In this document: one piece after another, positions 33,318-44,240 of the stretch | How the letters are laid out: each line of letters begins with the position of its first letter | Position numbering within the stretch: position 1 is the first letter of the stretch | From: Lepraria neglecta | Taxonomy: Eukaryota > Ascomycota > Lecanoromycetes > Lecanorales > Stereocaulaceae | NCBI GenBank assembly: GCA_033220425.1 | Contig: CM065651.1 | Location: 3,534,001 to 3,598,000, forward strand | Length of the DNA stretch: 64,000 nucleotides | Direction of reading: 5' to 3' | Position numbers and translations under genes: made by a program | Notes under the pieces: generated by a model | Told to the model about the DNA's origin: nothing | Seen by the model: the letters and a program-made list of their open reading frames with translations, nothing else | Database searches by the model: none

Positions 33318-34220
33318 ATGTCTCTCGAAATGTCTTTCGTGTTCGACAATCCACACTCGATGTACCCGACGCATGACTCATGCCCAACAGATACAATGTC
33401 GCCCACACCTCCGCCAACGCCGCTGTCTGCCGCTGAGATGGGCTTGGAACCTCTCACGCGCACCACGTCTTCGGCTCTTCCCCCGTCTCCAATGTCACCA
33501 TCTGGTGGAAGTTACGTCATCTTCGGGCACTGGTCTGATCATGATCCAATGTCATCTGCGGGTTCCTGGACATCTAGCAACGCTACGTCAGTGACTGCAG
33601 TTACATCACCAACCATTGATGGTAAGCGCGACTCTACGCCGGACTATGGTCAGGCGAATCGACGCTCAGTGCGCGCGATAGCGAAGTTCTCGATCTAAAG
33701 CAAGGAATTCGAGGATGTGAATAAGGAACGAGATGAGGCCGTGAAAGAAAAGAGAGATTGGGAAAGGGAAGCTACAAGAGAAAAGAAGAAGAGCGAGGCA
33801 TTTTCCAAAGAAATTCGGAAATTGTATGTGGAGAAGATAGCCATGGAGACAAAGCAACTGGAGCTGCAAGACCAGTTGGTGACGCAGGAGAAGGAGTCGC
33901 AAGTCGCCTGGGCAGAGAGAGTGGACGTCGTCAAACTGCCATTGACAACCTCCGTCCCATGGTCCAAGGCTATAAGAGCAAGCTAACGAACCTGGCCAAC
34001 AGCCTCGACGTTGTGAAAACGAACCTGGATTTGGAAGCCAAGATTCAGCTGCTCGAGAAGTAGAACCGTAATCTCAATAATCGAAAGAATAACGTCCAAA
34101 CATTTTTGGACAACGCAAGACTAGATATCAAGGAGCTGAATTCAGAGCTCCAGGTCGCCCGAGCCGAAGCCAAGTCTGCCGGTCTCGAGGTGGGACTGTG
34201 CCACCAAAAGAGAGTCTGAG
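33318..34220 (+). pseudogene. Decayed coiled-coil gene, Ser/Pro-rich N-terminus
   Basis: From an ATG at 33318 a Ser/Thr/Pro-rich frame (SPTPPPTPLSAAEMGLEPLT) leads into a TAA at 33696-33698. The same frame resumes immediately as a coiled coil (SKEFEDVNKERDEAVKEKRD). Near 33920-33940 the coil shifts phase (RRQTAIDNLRPMVQGYKSKL), then meets a TAG near 34061 where a Gln codon would fit (LLEK-stop-NRNLNNRKNN) and runs on to about 34220. At least three breaks make a working gene unlikely. I tested a GTAAGC donor at 33622 as an intron around the TAA, but the phases do not match. Confidence 0.55.
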
Positions 34221-34317
34221 CAGCATTCTTGTTTTTCTGGCGCTCAAGTACTCAACTTTGCCAAGAGCTTCGAGAGTGAGAAGACACTGAAGCCTACGTA
34301 AATGTATTTTCGACACA

Positions 34318-34695
34318 CTAGCCGTATTGATGCAACTCGTAGCAAATGTAAATCAATAACAGTCGTCGCTTGACACGGTCCTGATCAGCGACCGGAGCAG
34401 GGTCATTTGCACATTGATCTACTAGATCGCCTTCTTGACAACATCTGAAGCAGATAGTTTTAATACCCGAGTAACCACCAGCCGTAGTGGTTTGAGTGCC
34501 CCTTGGAGCGTAGCTTCCCAGTCCGTTCTGGCCCCGACTGCCTGGCAGCGCTAGGATGAAGTCAATGGTGATATTACGAAAGCCCTTCGGCGATGTGATG
34601 ATAGGTTTCATTTCTCCATAAGGAGCATGTCGCTTAGTTTGATTTAGCTCGCAGTCTAGACAATAGAAATTGGCATTCGTCCGTGGAGGGAACAA
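34318..34695 (-). mobile_element. Ty3/gypsy LTR-retrotransposon fossil fragment
   Basis: A short minus-strand stretch resembles the integrase zinc-binding/core junction of Ty3/gypsy pol (YCLDCELNQTKRHAPYGEM, ITIDFILALPGSRG), next to a zinc-knuckle-like cysteine cluster. It is a broken remnant. No long terminal repeats or other pol parts were found around it, so it is old or was deposited as a fragment. Confidence 0.55.
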
Positions 34696-36837
34696 GGATT
34701 ATGGTGGTAAAAGTTGTAGTAAGCAGCTTCTCAGAGCCTGTCACCCAGAGTTTTCAAGAACCGATGCCTCCGAAGGATCCCTAGAGTTCGGATCACGCGA
34801 AAAAAAAATTTGAGTGCATACTCAAAGCTCCTGTCGTTGTAAAGTGTATCATCGGCCTCACTCCAACTCACAAGCTTTGTATGCGTAGGCGACGGTGGAG
34901 TGTCAAGTCAAGGATCATACTCTCAACCGGCCTCTCTCTTTGGCATTTCGACAATTTGTCGGCTGGTAGCAGCAGACAGTAGCACTGGTGAAAGAGATCG
35001 TGGAACATGCCTTAGACTCGACACATGGGTGGCCGGTAGGGGTCATGTAAGTGTTGTCCTGTTTCTCTGCTTCCGGTTCGAGAAATGTCACCTGTAGCTC
35101 GAGAGCATTGTTCCAGTGCAGCATCTTGCCGACTGTGATCAAGGTTGGTCTCCAAAGGGATTTTTCAGTATTGGGTTTGACGCGGATGAGATCAATAGTC
35201 CTCTCTTTGGATTTTGATTGACTTTTGTGGGGGAAGCGTTTTGTCCCTGAATTTTCTGATTGACAAAATAATCATCTCGGCGTATGGTCCCATAGTCTCC
35301 TATGCAGCCCTATGCCCGTTTTCATCGCCATGCTAGCCTTTCTATGAGCTTTGGCCTCCTTTGCGACCCGGATCGCGAATGAAGTATGCAAAACGGTATT
35401 ATATGAATAGAGACCATGATTCTGCGCAGAGCCAACGGAGGATTGCTGATACCAGCATCCTCATAGCAAGATTTGCCTTTTCCCAGGAATGCATTTGGAT
35501 GACGAGCTCTTAGCTATAGCCGGCCTTCAGCGATGATAGTAATGATAGTAGCACTTTTTCTTCCAAAGCCTCGCTCACTTTGAGTTGCATGATATTATGG
35601 TTTCCTGAAGTGAATACCGACATGGTGCTGCTTTAGTGAGCTTCAAATCGGCCAATTTTGTATAAGGAATTAGTGGAGCAAGGTAAGGGTCGAGTGTACC
35701 TCAGAAGATTTGAGTGTACCAGTAGAAGAGGGAAAGGGTTTTTGGGGTCGAGATCAGCCTCCAGCCGACCGAGAAATCTTGTAAATGGCCCCTGCAAGGA
35801 TAGCAATACCTTCGAGTCAACACTAATGTATTCACAAGGACCAGAAATGATGCAATTTCGGGACAGAGACTTGGAACTGGTGGAAGAATCAGCACATGCG
35901 AGTGCGCAGTAAAACTTTCCTGATGAGGCTTTGAATAGTGCCAGTGTAGTGCGAATTTATATCGTCAAGGTAGATCGAAAGCAAAGTCCTAAGACTGTGG
36001 GAGCGACGAGTTTCATCTGCGACTAGTCAAAAGTGAAGAGCTCTCGCCCGCCCTCCAAGTCAATGCTAGTGCACATCAACCAAACGCATTCGATACATCT
36101 GCTCTATGGCCGAGATCTTCTCCTTTACCTGTGCTGAATGCCAGGTGATGCCATTTTGCCGATAGCAATACCTCAAAGAGGGCACTCCACATGACTAAAT
36201 GGCCGATGTCACATCCTCGTTAATCTTGTACACCAATTGATCAATGAAGACTTCTCAGGAAACATGTCAATGAAGCCGATCGTAGATGCGGAGTGAATTT
36301 TAGATGAACAGCAATCATATTACGAACGAATGTGTTAGTTGGAGCTTTTGCAATCCTTGGTACACCAACCTGTGCCACGACTCCTCGAGTCATTCCACTA
36401 CTGTTGGCCCTCTGACCGATCCTGAGCACCAAAAGATGAGAATTTCAGTAGTAATTTGAATGCAGTGATCGCGGAAATACCATTGAACGCGTCAATGAAT
36501 GCTGACTGACTCTTGCTAGCGACATGCCGAGTGCATGGAGTTGAGGATGTGACTTGATTGTCTGTGAGGTTTGCCTGTTGCAAGATCCAAGCCCGCAAAA
36601 GCCACTGTGGACATGAGTTGGTGATATAGCAAAGTGAGAAGTAGCGAGATGGTTGACGGCAAAAAGATTTAAAGAAGCGGCGGGATGATAAAACCCTGAG
36701 AGAAAGTGATGTTATACCCAATTATAGTGACTTTCCCATCCTAGTCCATGTTTTCACCTAATGCTTGCCAAAACTCACAATTCCTCACATGATCTCACGG
36801 CCCCCACGCCCTCAGATTGAACCGCACAATAGAATCT
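34696..36837. other. Gene-poor 2.1-kb stretch
   Basis: No frame here has convincing coding character. I see no long repeats; a short AATGATAGT motif is repeated near 35535. The stretch separates the fossil region from the small secreted protein. Confidence 0.5.
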
Positions 36838-37223
36838 CTAGCAGGAAGCAACACCAGGGGTTGCCAGATGGTCCGGACCTGTTATGGGCATGCCCTCATT
36901 GCCATTGCACGTAAGCCGATCCTTGCAATTGTAGTAGATACCCCACTTATCGTCTTCACATATCAACTACAAAATTAAATTAGCACTCATTCCCTTTGTT
37001 GAAGAAGAAGAAAAGGCAACACCATACGTACCACTGCAATGTAATTGGCGGAGTAGATTATCGTGCCTGGAGTAGTAGTTTCGCCGCCGTATTTTGTACA
37101 TGGTCCACCAAGGTGGGCTGCTCCGCTGATGCGTGGCTGGAGGGCGCCGGCGGGTGTTGGCGTGGCGTGGGTAAGAGGGAGGGCGGCGAGGAGGATGGTC
37201 GAGAGGAGGGTTGGGAGATGCAT
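36838..37223 (-). CDS. Small secreted cysteine-containing protein (effector-like)
   Basis: Exon 1 starts at the ATG at 37223 with a signal peptide (MHLPTLLSTILLAALPLTHA). The intron is 37031-36967 (65 nt, GTACGT...GCTAATTTAATTTTGTAG, phase 0) and exon 2 ends with TAG at 36840-36838; the product is about 106 residues. The mature part carries five cysteines: GGPCTKYGG, LICEDDKWGIYYNCKDRLTC and a C-terminal GVASC. An ATG further upstream (37391) would extend the protein but bury the signal peptide, so I prefer 37223. Its size, secretion signal and cysteines fit the broad class of fungal small secreted proteins. No specific function can be given. Confidence 0.7.
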
Positions 37224-37617
37224 TACGAATGGTATGAATTGACGGTGTGATACTTCCAAGAAGATGAGAGGGAAGGTTTCTACGCCGAAAGTGTAGAATC
37301 TAGGGAGACTGGGGGATAGGGAATGTATCGCTTGAAGTATTCCTCGGCTTTTGGAGAGTGCGAATGGTTGGGAGATATCCTGCTGAGCCATCGTCTGCTC
37401 CTATTCATCTTTACATGCATTTGAAGTTCCTAGTATAGACGTATCAGCCGAGTTTCGTATTGTCAAGGAGGATAATGAGGCTGATACTAAGCATGATACC
37501 AAGTTTCAGCTAGCTGTGCCTCAGTCAGAGGCAGAGCCGCAAGGTCTTCCCAGATAGGTTTAGCGTAAGGGCAAAGTTCAAGTTTAGCCTCACAAAGGTT
37601 GATTCCGAGGTTCGTTG

Positions 37618-37879
37618 ATAGGGCAGTATAAGACCCTAGACGAGGATCAAAACGACTGGATCGCGGGGGCAGATGTTAACAAGAACGATACGAGCACCAA
37701 AAAGGGACTGGAGCGTAGAACAAGCTATGCCACTGGGCCACAGGGAAGCAACACGATGATTGAGACGGCGGCGAGGTCTGATTGGCCGAGTCGTAGTTAG
37801 ATAGATTACATAATGAGCGCATAGTTCGCCCCTAGGAGGGTGAACCGGGGTCTTATGAATCAATCAATCAATCAATCAA
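37618..37879 (+). mobile_element. SINE-like insertion with 14-bp target duplication and AATC-repeat tail
   Basis: The 14-mer TCCGAGGTTCGTTG occurs at 37604-37617 and again at 37880-37893. The 262 bp between them end in a run of about five or six AATC/CAAT units. A target-site duplication of this length plus a short tandem-repeat tail is the signature of LINE-mobilised SINEs. Near the ends lie ATAAGACCC (37628-37636) and its complement (37848-37856). On the minus strand a weak B-box-like GGTTCACCC sits near the tail. No protein is encoded. Confidence 0.6.
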
Positions 37880-37893
37880 TCCGAGGTTCGTTG

Positions 37894-38286
37894 GCACAAG
37901 TCTGATATAGCTAAAAGTTGGCTCCAGAATGTCTAACACGAACGGTCCAGTCTGCAGCCTGGATTAGAAATAGAAGAGAAAATTTCCTCCCCTTTGGGAT
38001 GAGTTTGACTCTGCATTGCACCACCAGACGTCCGTCGATCCAGTCAGCGCTGGTTGAATAAATAGAAGGGTTACGAGGCTCTTCCGGGGATCGTGCTGCC
38101 GAAGAGTTTAAGAACGTAGAAATGTGCAGTAGAATTCAATGAATGAAGGTTCGTGATTCATGAAAGTCTAATTAGTGACACGAAGAGAATGAAAAGGCAT
38201 CAAAATGATTCGAAATCCCGATCGACTCGCTTGTGAAATAAGTCATCAATCCAGTTCTCACCTTTCTCAATCTTGCCGCGCCGACC
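37894..38286. other. Intergenic
   Basis: Lies between the SINE-like insertion and the 3' end of the AAA+ ATPase gene. Nothing recognisable. Confidence 0.5.
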
Positions 38287-40567
38287 TCATGCTTTCTCGT
38301 TGTTGACATGCCTCTTCTCAATCGCCAAAACGCTCTTTACATGCTCATAGCCCAACCCAGCGCCCTTCTTACTAGCAAGCAATTGCGCAGTCTTAAGCAC
38401 ATTCTTGATCTCACGTCCATTCATCTTGTAATCAGCCAGCTTATCCAATTCGTCATCACCAAAGCCATGCTTCTTTGCTTTGCTGGAAGCAGTCAAGAAG
38501 TTGTTCCAGACATGGCGTCTGGAAGAAGTGCTGAGTTCGTTGTACTGCATACTGATGTGAATACGAGATTGGAACGCGGCGTCGATATTGTCAACACGGT
38601 TGCTAGTGAGGAAGAGAATGCCCTCGTAGTATTCGAGGATACGTAGGAAGATGGAGACAAGCTTGTTGCGCTCAAGGTCATGGGCGCTGCGTTGTTCAAG
38701 GAAGACGTCGGCTTCGTCGAGTAGGAGGATGGCGTTCCATTTGGTGGCCATCTCGAGGACGTTAGAGAGGGACGACTCGACTTCTGAGGAGTCAAGGCCG
38801 AGATCACCGGCACTCATCATGTAGAGGGGCGCTTTCATACTTTCGGCAACTAGCGATATGTTAGTAGATTGTGACTCAAAGAGGTGTGACACTTCACTCA
38901 CCGGATTCCGCAGTCAATGTCTTACCAACACCAGGAGGCCCAAAGAGTAGCATGATCATGCCTTTACCTTTGCCTTGGATCACGTCGTCGAAGGTCTCTT
39001 TGTGGGCGACTTGGCTCTCCGTGAGAGCGAGGATAAGCTCTTTGTGATCTTCCGGGAGGACAAGGCTGTCGAAGGCGTCCTCATTCCACTTGATGTCTTT
39101 CACAGAGCCAATGGAAAACGTAAGCCACTTCTTGTTTCTCAATGAGTACCCTTTTACTGAAGCGCCGCACAGAAGAAGCTGATCATCGTTCAGGGGGGCT
39201 GGAGCACTCTTCTCTCCTTCAACTTGGCCTTCGTCTTCTATATCGTCTTCCTTGCTGTAGCAGTCATCGTCGTAATCGTCTTCATCTTCATCGTACTCAT
39301 CGTAGTCGTCAGAATCGTCAACAACGGCGGCTTTCTTATTCGACTTCGTCAAGGTCGTCAAATTGACTTGCTTGTTGGGGTTAAAGCGGTTCCATGCGTA
39401 AGTGTCGATGATGATGCGGCTGTCCATCTATGCAGACTGGGTTAGTACTTGACTCACGAATGACCAAAAAGATGAATAATTTCCTATCTGGTCACTGGCA
39501 GTGTGGTCTTGCTGCCAGTAAATCAGGATAGAGATGGGTTCTCAGGTGCAAAGTATTTGAGGACAGTAAGAATCTTGAGAAAGGCTTTTTTTGTGAATGC
39601 ACGAGAGAGTTGCAATGACAATTTAAACATCCGAGAGGAGTGTGACTCACATTGTACTTCACCGGACCCCAAGGACCGTCGCCGATAGCGATACCCTGAT
39701 AGCTCTTGTAATTATACCCGCTCAGTGCCTCAAATACTTTCCCTCTAGCAATAAGCTTATCTTTCACCTTGCCAAGATTGGGATGATACTCAAGAGGGAA
39801 AGTAGTGAGCTTCGTAATGTTTGCCGTCCCTCCAAAATCCCAAATAGTGAAGCGGGTGTTGCCCAGTCCACGATCTGGCATTGGAGATTGTAGCATCTTC
39901 CGCATTGGGTGTCTTGATAGGCACCATTGTTGAACTTCGCAGCGCAAGGTTGGCTATCTTTATTAGCGAAGACGGTGGTGCCTGGCTCGAAGATCATCCA
40001 GATGGTACTGTGTGTGATGACACCATTGAGAATATAGTCATCTCTAGCTTTGAGATCGTCGCGAAGTTCAGCCTCGAGAACGCGGTGGAGAAGCTCGAGA
40101 TGTGCCTTGGTCTCGGGGTCATGGTCTGCTTCCAAGGCCTCAATGAGGTTCTTCCAGCGATGTACGAATGGTTGAAACGGTGCACTGAAAGCCAATCGTT
40201 CCAAGGTAGGAGTAATGCCTGGGTAATTCTTAAGGACCGTGCCAAGTACTTGTTTCAGTAAGGGAGATTGGATAACGATGGAGTCAATTTGCAACTTCTT
40301 ACGGCCGTCATAGCATTTGCTATTACGGATGAGGAGAGCGTAGCGAGCAGTTTCAGCGTTCTCTGCGGGGTCTTCAAGGTCGTCTGGGTATGTGTCAACC
40401 CAAGTCGTTCTACCGCGGTTATCGGGCTTTGATTGGTAGAGGTTCTTGGTATCTGATATCATTCCCGGCTTGATGTCCGAATGATCGTCACCATTCATGG
40501 TCAAGTCGACGAGCTTCGAAGCAGCGTCTCTTGCCGCCGTGACTGGGCTAGATTCAATGACAGTCAT
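38287..40567 (-). CDS. AAA+ ATPase of the fungal DUF7025-AAA type
   Basis: The start is the ATG at 40567. The N-terminal domain (LLIRNSKCYDGRKKLQID, SPLLKQVLGTVLKNYPGI) and middle domain (GGTANITKL, FPLEYHPNL, YQGIAIGDGP) are typical of a large fungal family that carries DUF7025 before the ATPase. The AAA core has Walker A GPPGVGKT (about 38935), Walker B ILLLDEADVFLEQR (about 38715) and sensor-1 LFLTSNR. Introns are 39650-39428 (223 nt, unusually long here) and 38901-38850 (52 nt, CTAACATATCGCTAG end). Between WGN-type sequence and TRFTIWDFGG the frame slips by one at a GGG run (39862-39864, CCC on plus); a fourth G would restore it. An acidic Asp/Tyr stretch precedes the core. Probable role: protein remodelling, substrate unknown. 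Confidence 0.85.
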
Positions 40568-41304
40568 AGTGTGAGATGGGAATGATCAGTTGGCACTGGT
40601 TGAGATGGGGCTGTGTGATGTTTCTAGATGTATGTTGAAAGCGTTCAAGTGTTGATGAAGGATGAAGTTCTTGGAAGACAAAGTGCGAGGTAGCGGGGTT
40701 TTGTGCGTCTCGTTCATAGGTGATTTGCTGCCTTGGGCTGAAGGATTTCACTAGCATGCCAATCGTCGAGACTGAGTCACGTTTGCAACCCCACCAAGGT
40801 TACCTGCAATGCCCAGGAACACAGAGTGAAGAAAATGATAGGATTAGTCTTCGAGACTTGTTGCCTGATACTATGTGCTCAAATGTTGCTTGGGCCAAAT
40901 GGGGCGCTGATGTTTTGCGCTAGCTACTTTCAGACCCCCGCCTAGACTTGAGCAACCATCACTCTTTTACTGATTTGTTACTGTGACATCAGTAAAGTTG
41001 GGTTCCTCAAGCAATTCATGAACCGTCGAAGCTCTGTGCTTAAAGATTCCGGAGGGGGGTTCGGGCCATGACTGTTGATTGACTGTGATCCTTCGGGCTT
41101 AACTTTCTGTTATTGTTTGGTGGTATTATCCCCACCGTAGGGAAATTTTGGCATCAAAGAGCCAATGACCATAGACTCTAGTCGGGGTTATCGACGGCCA
41201 TATGGAGGTATCAATTTCAACATTGCCAGAGTCGCAACTTAGGGCGTCGTGTTGATGGCTCTTTGAAGGCCATTCATCAGTGAACATCCTCCAAATCATC
41301 CTTT
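40568..41304. other. Intergenic / promoter of the AAA+ gene
   Basis: No gene seen. This contains the upstream region of the AAA+ ATPase and the 3' side of cyclin H. Confidence 0.5.
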
Positions 41305-42548
41305 TCACTTGCCATCCTTAATCCCCAGAGCTGGCCCAAAGATATCCTCCGCCTCTTTCTCAGACCTCTCCCTCTCCAGCTTCCTCTTCTTGATGACCTT
41401 CTCGTCCAACCCATCCTCATGTCCCTCCCTCTTCTGAGCCTTATTGATGCCGACCAAGTCAATCTTCTCTGGATTGCGGCATTTGTAGAGCTTCTTATCG
41501 ATCCTCTTCAATTCCTTCACTTCCGAGTCTTCAGGATCGGCAGAGGCAGATGAGCGGAGGAGGTTTGCGCATGTACCCAGTGTTGTAAGGAGCGTAGGCT
41601 TCATCGTAGATGGCGTGGGAAACTTGGAGTCGACGTAGAAGCGAGCAAGAGGTTCGTCAGCGACGAACAAGGAGGATAGCCAGATCTGAGAGGGTGTATA
41701 GAGAAAGTAGGCGTCTGTGAGGAGGGCTGATGTCTTCAAGATCTCCTTTGCTTTGCCGTGAGCGTCTTGTATACGCTGGACTACCTCTTTGGCAGATCTA
41801 GACTTCTTGTTGCCACCATTGGCAGGGTCAAGACCCACCATCTGTTTCTGGAACTGGGTTGGAGAGGCTCCGTTATTTGGGCCCGATTGCCCTTTTCCTG
41901 TCGCTAAAGCTAGCAACTCCATGAACCCTCCTTCAAGCCCGCGGTGTGGGTGTCGCACATCGAAGGTGAATCTCAGACCTTGTGTCAGGAGAAACTCAGG
42001 GGCAACGACGTCCTCGGCCGTTGTCTTCGGAAGCTTAGATACGAAGCTCTTGAGAGAGGTATAGTGATTCTCGGTCTTGGTGGCTAAGAAGAGGGCCGAG
42101 GGCATCATTTCCTTGGGGTGGTAGGTCATGGGCGAATTAGAGAGGTAGAAGCGCTTGAGGTATTGGACAGCTGTAGCCTAGCATCAGTACAGTGAGTCAG
42201 CTTTGCTCGGGTTGGGAGTAAAGGGGCTTCAAATGAACGTGCCTTCACGTTTGTAGGAAACTCGCAGAAATCCGCAAATCTCATGGTTTGGACGCAGTAG
42301 AATACCACGAGCTTCTGTTCCTCGCCCACGCTCAGGCAATCAACTTCCTGCGGCGGGCTGCCATTGCTGTCCTGCTTGCTTGATTGTTCTTGTTCGGCTG
42401 CCTTCTGCGCGTGCAGAGCGGCCCTCACACCTTCAGCGGCGGACTCATTGGTGGTAGACCTTAATGACAACAGCGACTCTCGGTTAAAGGACCATAATCG
42501 GTACTGGGTTGAGGTACGATAGAGGTCATCCTCTGTCAATTGCGGCAT
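41305..42548 (-). CDS. CCL1: Cyclin H, TFIIH kinase subunit
   Basis: Start ATG 42548, MPQLTEDDLYRTSTQYRLWS, the typical Ccl1 beginning. The cyclin box follows (VFYCVQTMRFADFCEFPTNV, then KATAVQYLKRFYLSNSPMTY) and a Lys-rich C-terminus ends at 41305, where EKEAEDIFGPALG is the last conserved-looking patch. Cyclin H pairs with the Kin28/CDK7 kinase in TFIIH and phosphorylates RNA polymerase II. The single intron (42242-42178, 65 nt) begins GCACGT, not GT, and ends GCTGACT...GCTAG. It is required in exactly this position to give the conserved FPTNVK/ATAVQYLKR junction, so it is a GC-AG intron. A transposon remnant ends 54 bp upstream of the start codon. Confidence 0.9.
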
Positions 42549-42602
42549 AGCGAGAAAGAAAGGCGCTGTTGATGTACTCGCGTTCGCGGACGGTGAGCAT
42601 TA

Positions 42603-43191
42603 CTCGTATTGCCCCCCCAAACCGCCAGTCCCCCCCCAAACCGCCAGCCGCTAAACCTAATTAGGCAAGCTATCAAATGGTATGTCGAAAATCATACTCA
42701 AACTCCTCCATTCCACCCATTGCATGCCACCCTAATGGCCATATCAACGCTCCGCGGCTCTGACGACCCTGCCGACCTTCTATTTGATCTACCAGAGTAA
42801 GAAGACCTCCAGACAGGCCCTCTGGAGCTCCCGAAAGAGCAAAGGATCCTGTTGGCTATAAACTATTATCACGAAACCATTAGAACACCACAAGCCGAAT
42901 CGACTTGCCAGATCGCTACTCGGTTCCGAATCAGTCGGACTACTCTACGAGATCGAATCATTCGAGGATTCGGATGGATGTGCTGCACCAACCACATAAG
43001 ATATGGCTTGTCTAAATAGCAGGGCCTCTTCCACTACTAGTCCACTGCCTCCGGGCCTCTTGTAGAGCTCTAATTAGGCCACATGGCCATGCAATGCAAT
43101 GGAATGGAGGCATTGAATAGTGGCATTGATAAATCATTTATTAGCGCTCCCAATTAGGCTTAGCGGCTGGCGGTTTGGGGGGCAATACGAG
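42603..43191 (+). mobile_element. Fot1/pogo-type (Tc1/mariner superfamily) DNA transposon derivative
   Basis: A 589-bp element with terminal inverted repeats: CTCGTATTGCCCCCC...AAACCGCCAGCCGCTAA at the left, and the complement ending GGGGGGCAATACGAG at the right. TA at 42601-42602 and 43192-43193 is the target duplication. The left end has an extra copy of the CCCCCCAAACCGCCAG unit. Inside are two pieces of a transposase N-terminus: a proline-rich start and a helix-turn-helix (LLAINYYHETIRTPQ, then CQIATRFRISRTTLRDRI) of the psq/CENPB type. The catalytic DDE domain is absent, so this is an internally deleted, non-autonomous copy. Confidence 0.85.
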
Positions 43192-43193
43192 TA

Positions 43194-44240
43194 GAACTAG
43201 GGGCCAAGTGCGGGGCACGCTTGTCGGGCTTTAGCCGGCTGTTGGGGGTGCTCTGGCGGCTGCGGGTCACAGTCCTTGGACGGTCACTAGCCCAAACATG
43301 AATGCGAGAGATCGTTTCATCTCCTGCTAGATAATTTCCTGCTAATCAACAGTTCTCACTTCCTCCCGTGCCCTTATATGGCAAGTTCCCCTCCATCTCC
43401 ACCACCACCTGTCCACTTTTCCGCGCGTTCGAGGCAGGCACTAAAGCTGCAATGCTACTGGCTGACAAGCCAATGGACTGCAGACGAGAAGCCTGCAATG
43501 AAAGTCAGCCGAGCGCCAGAGATAACGGCCAATTCGAATGAGACGACATACTCCAGAGCGGCAAGATTGTGTAGCTTGTAAAGGCCGCTTGCCCAACATG
43601 TTGTCAAGATCCTACAAACTTCAGTATGCTACCAGCAGAAGATCCAAATGTAGGGTATATACTTGTTCTTGTCCGTGGGTTCAATCTTCTACGTGTCATT
43701 GGTGTTGAGTATCGGCTAGAGGGAGCTGTGGCAACCGAGGTATGAAGGAGTTGGGTGCTCTTGTTCATCAGTGGCTGCTACTATACCTGCTAACGTGGCC
43801 TTCGCGGCTCTAACGCTGTTCTCCTCGGAGGCTTGTCTTGTGTATGTAATTCGCCATCGTTGCCGAGTGCAGGGCGTGAAAAGTGATGATGGCATGGCCC
43901 GCTAGATCTCCAAATTAGTAAGGCTCGTTGATAGTGATGTGAAGAGCTCACATGATGAACACCTGGTAAGGTCTAGTTTGCCGTGCACATTCCGTTGTCT
44001 TCGGAATTGTATGCATGTTCTTAAGTTGGGGAAATTGCCGAGGAGTATGTGACAGTGGGGCGGGAGGGGAGCGGACATGGTGGCGAGGATTGAGGTGGTT
44101 TGCGGTCATTGAGGGCTGACTCGAAAGATCGTTCGTGAGATGGGATTTCCTATGCTGAGAGATTTTTATGAGCCAAAGGCCCGCCAGCAGTCCAACATCC
44201 GATACCCCCCTCAAAAAGTTTCTCATCATCAAAAGTTCAG
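43194..44240. other. Intergenic, no supported gene
   Basis: A short proline-rich plus-strand frame at 43378-43581 starts with ATG but has no recognisable domain. I see nothing else. Confidence 0.45.

Noticed and set aside
33622-33699. Intron that would remove the TAA in the plus-strand coiled-coil ruin
   Set aside because: A GTAAGC donor and AAAG acceptor exist, but the phases do not match and the skipped sequence itself looks coding.
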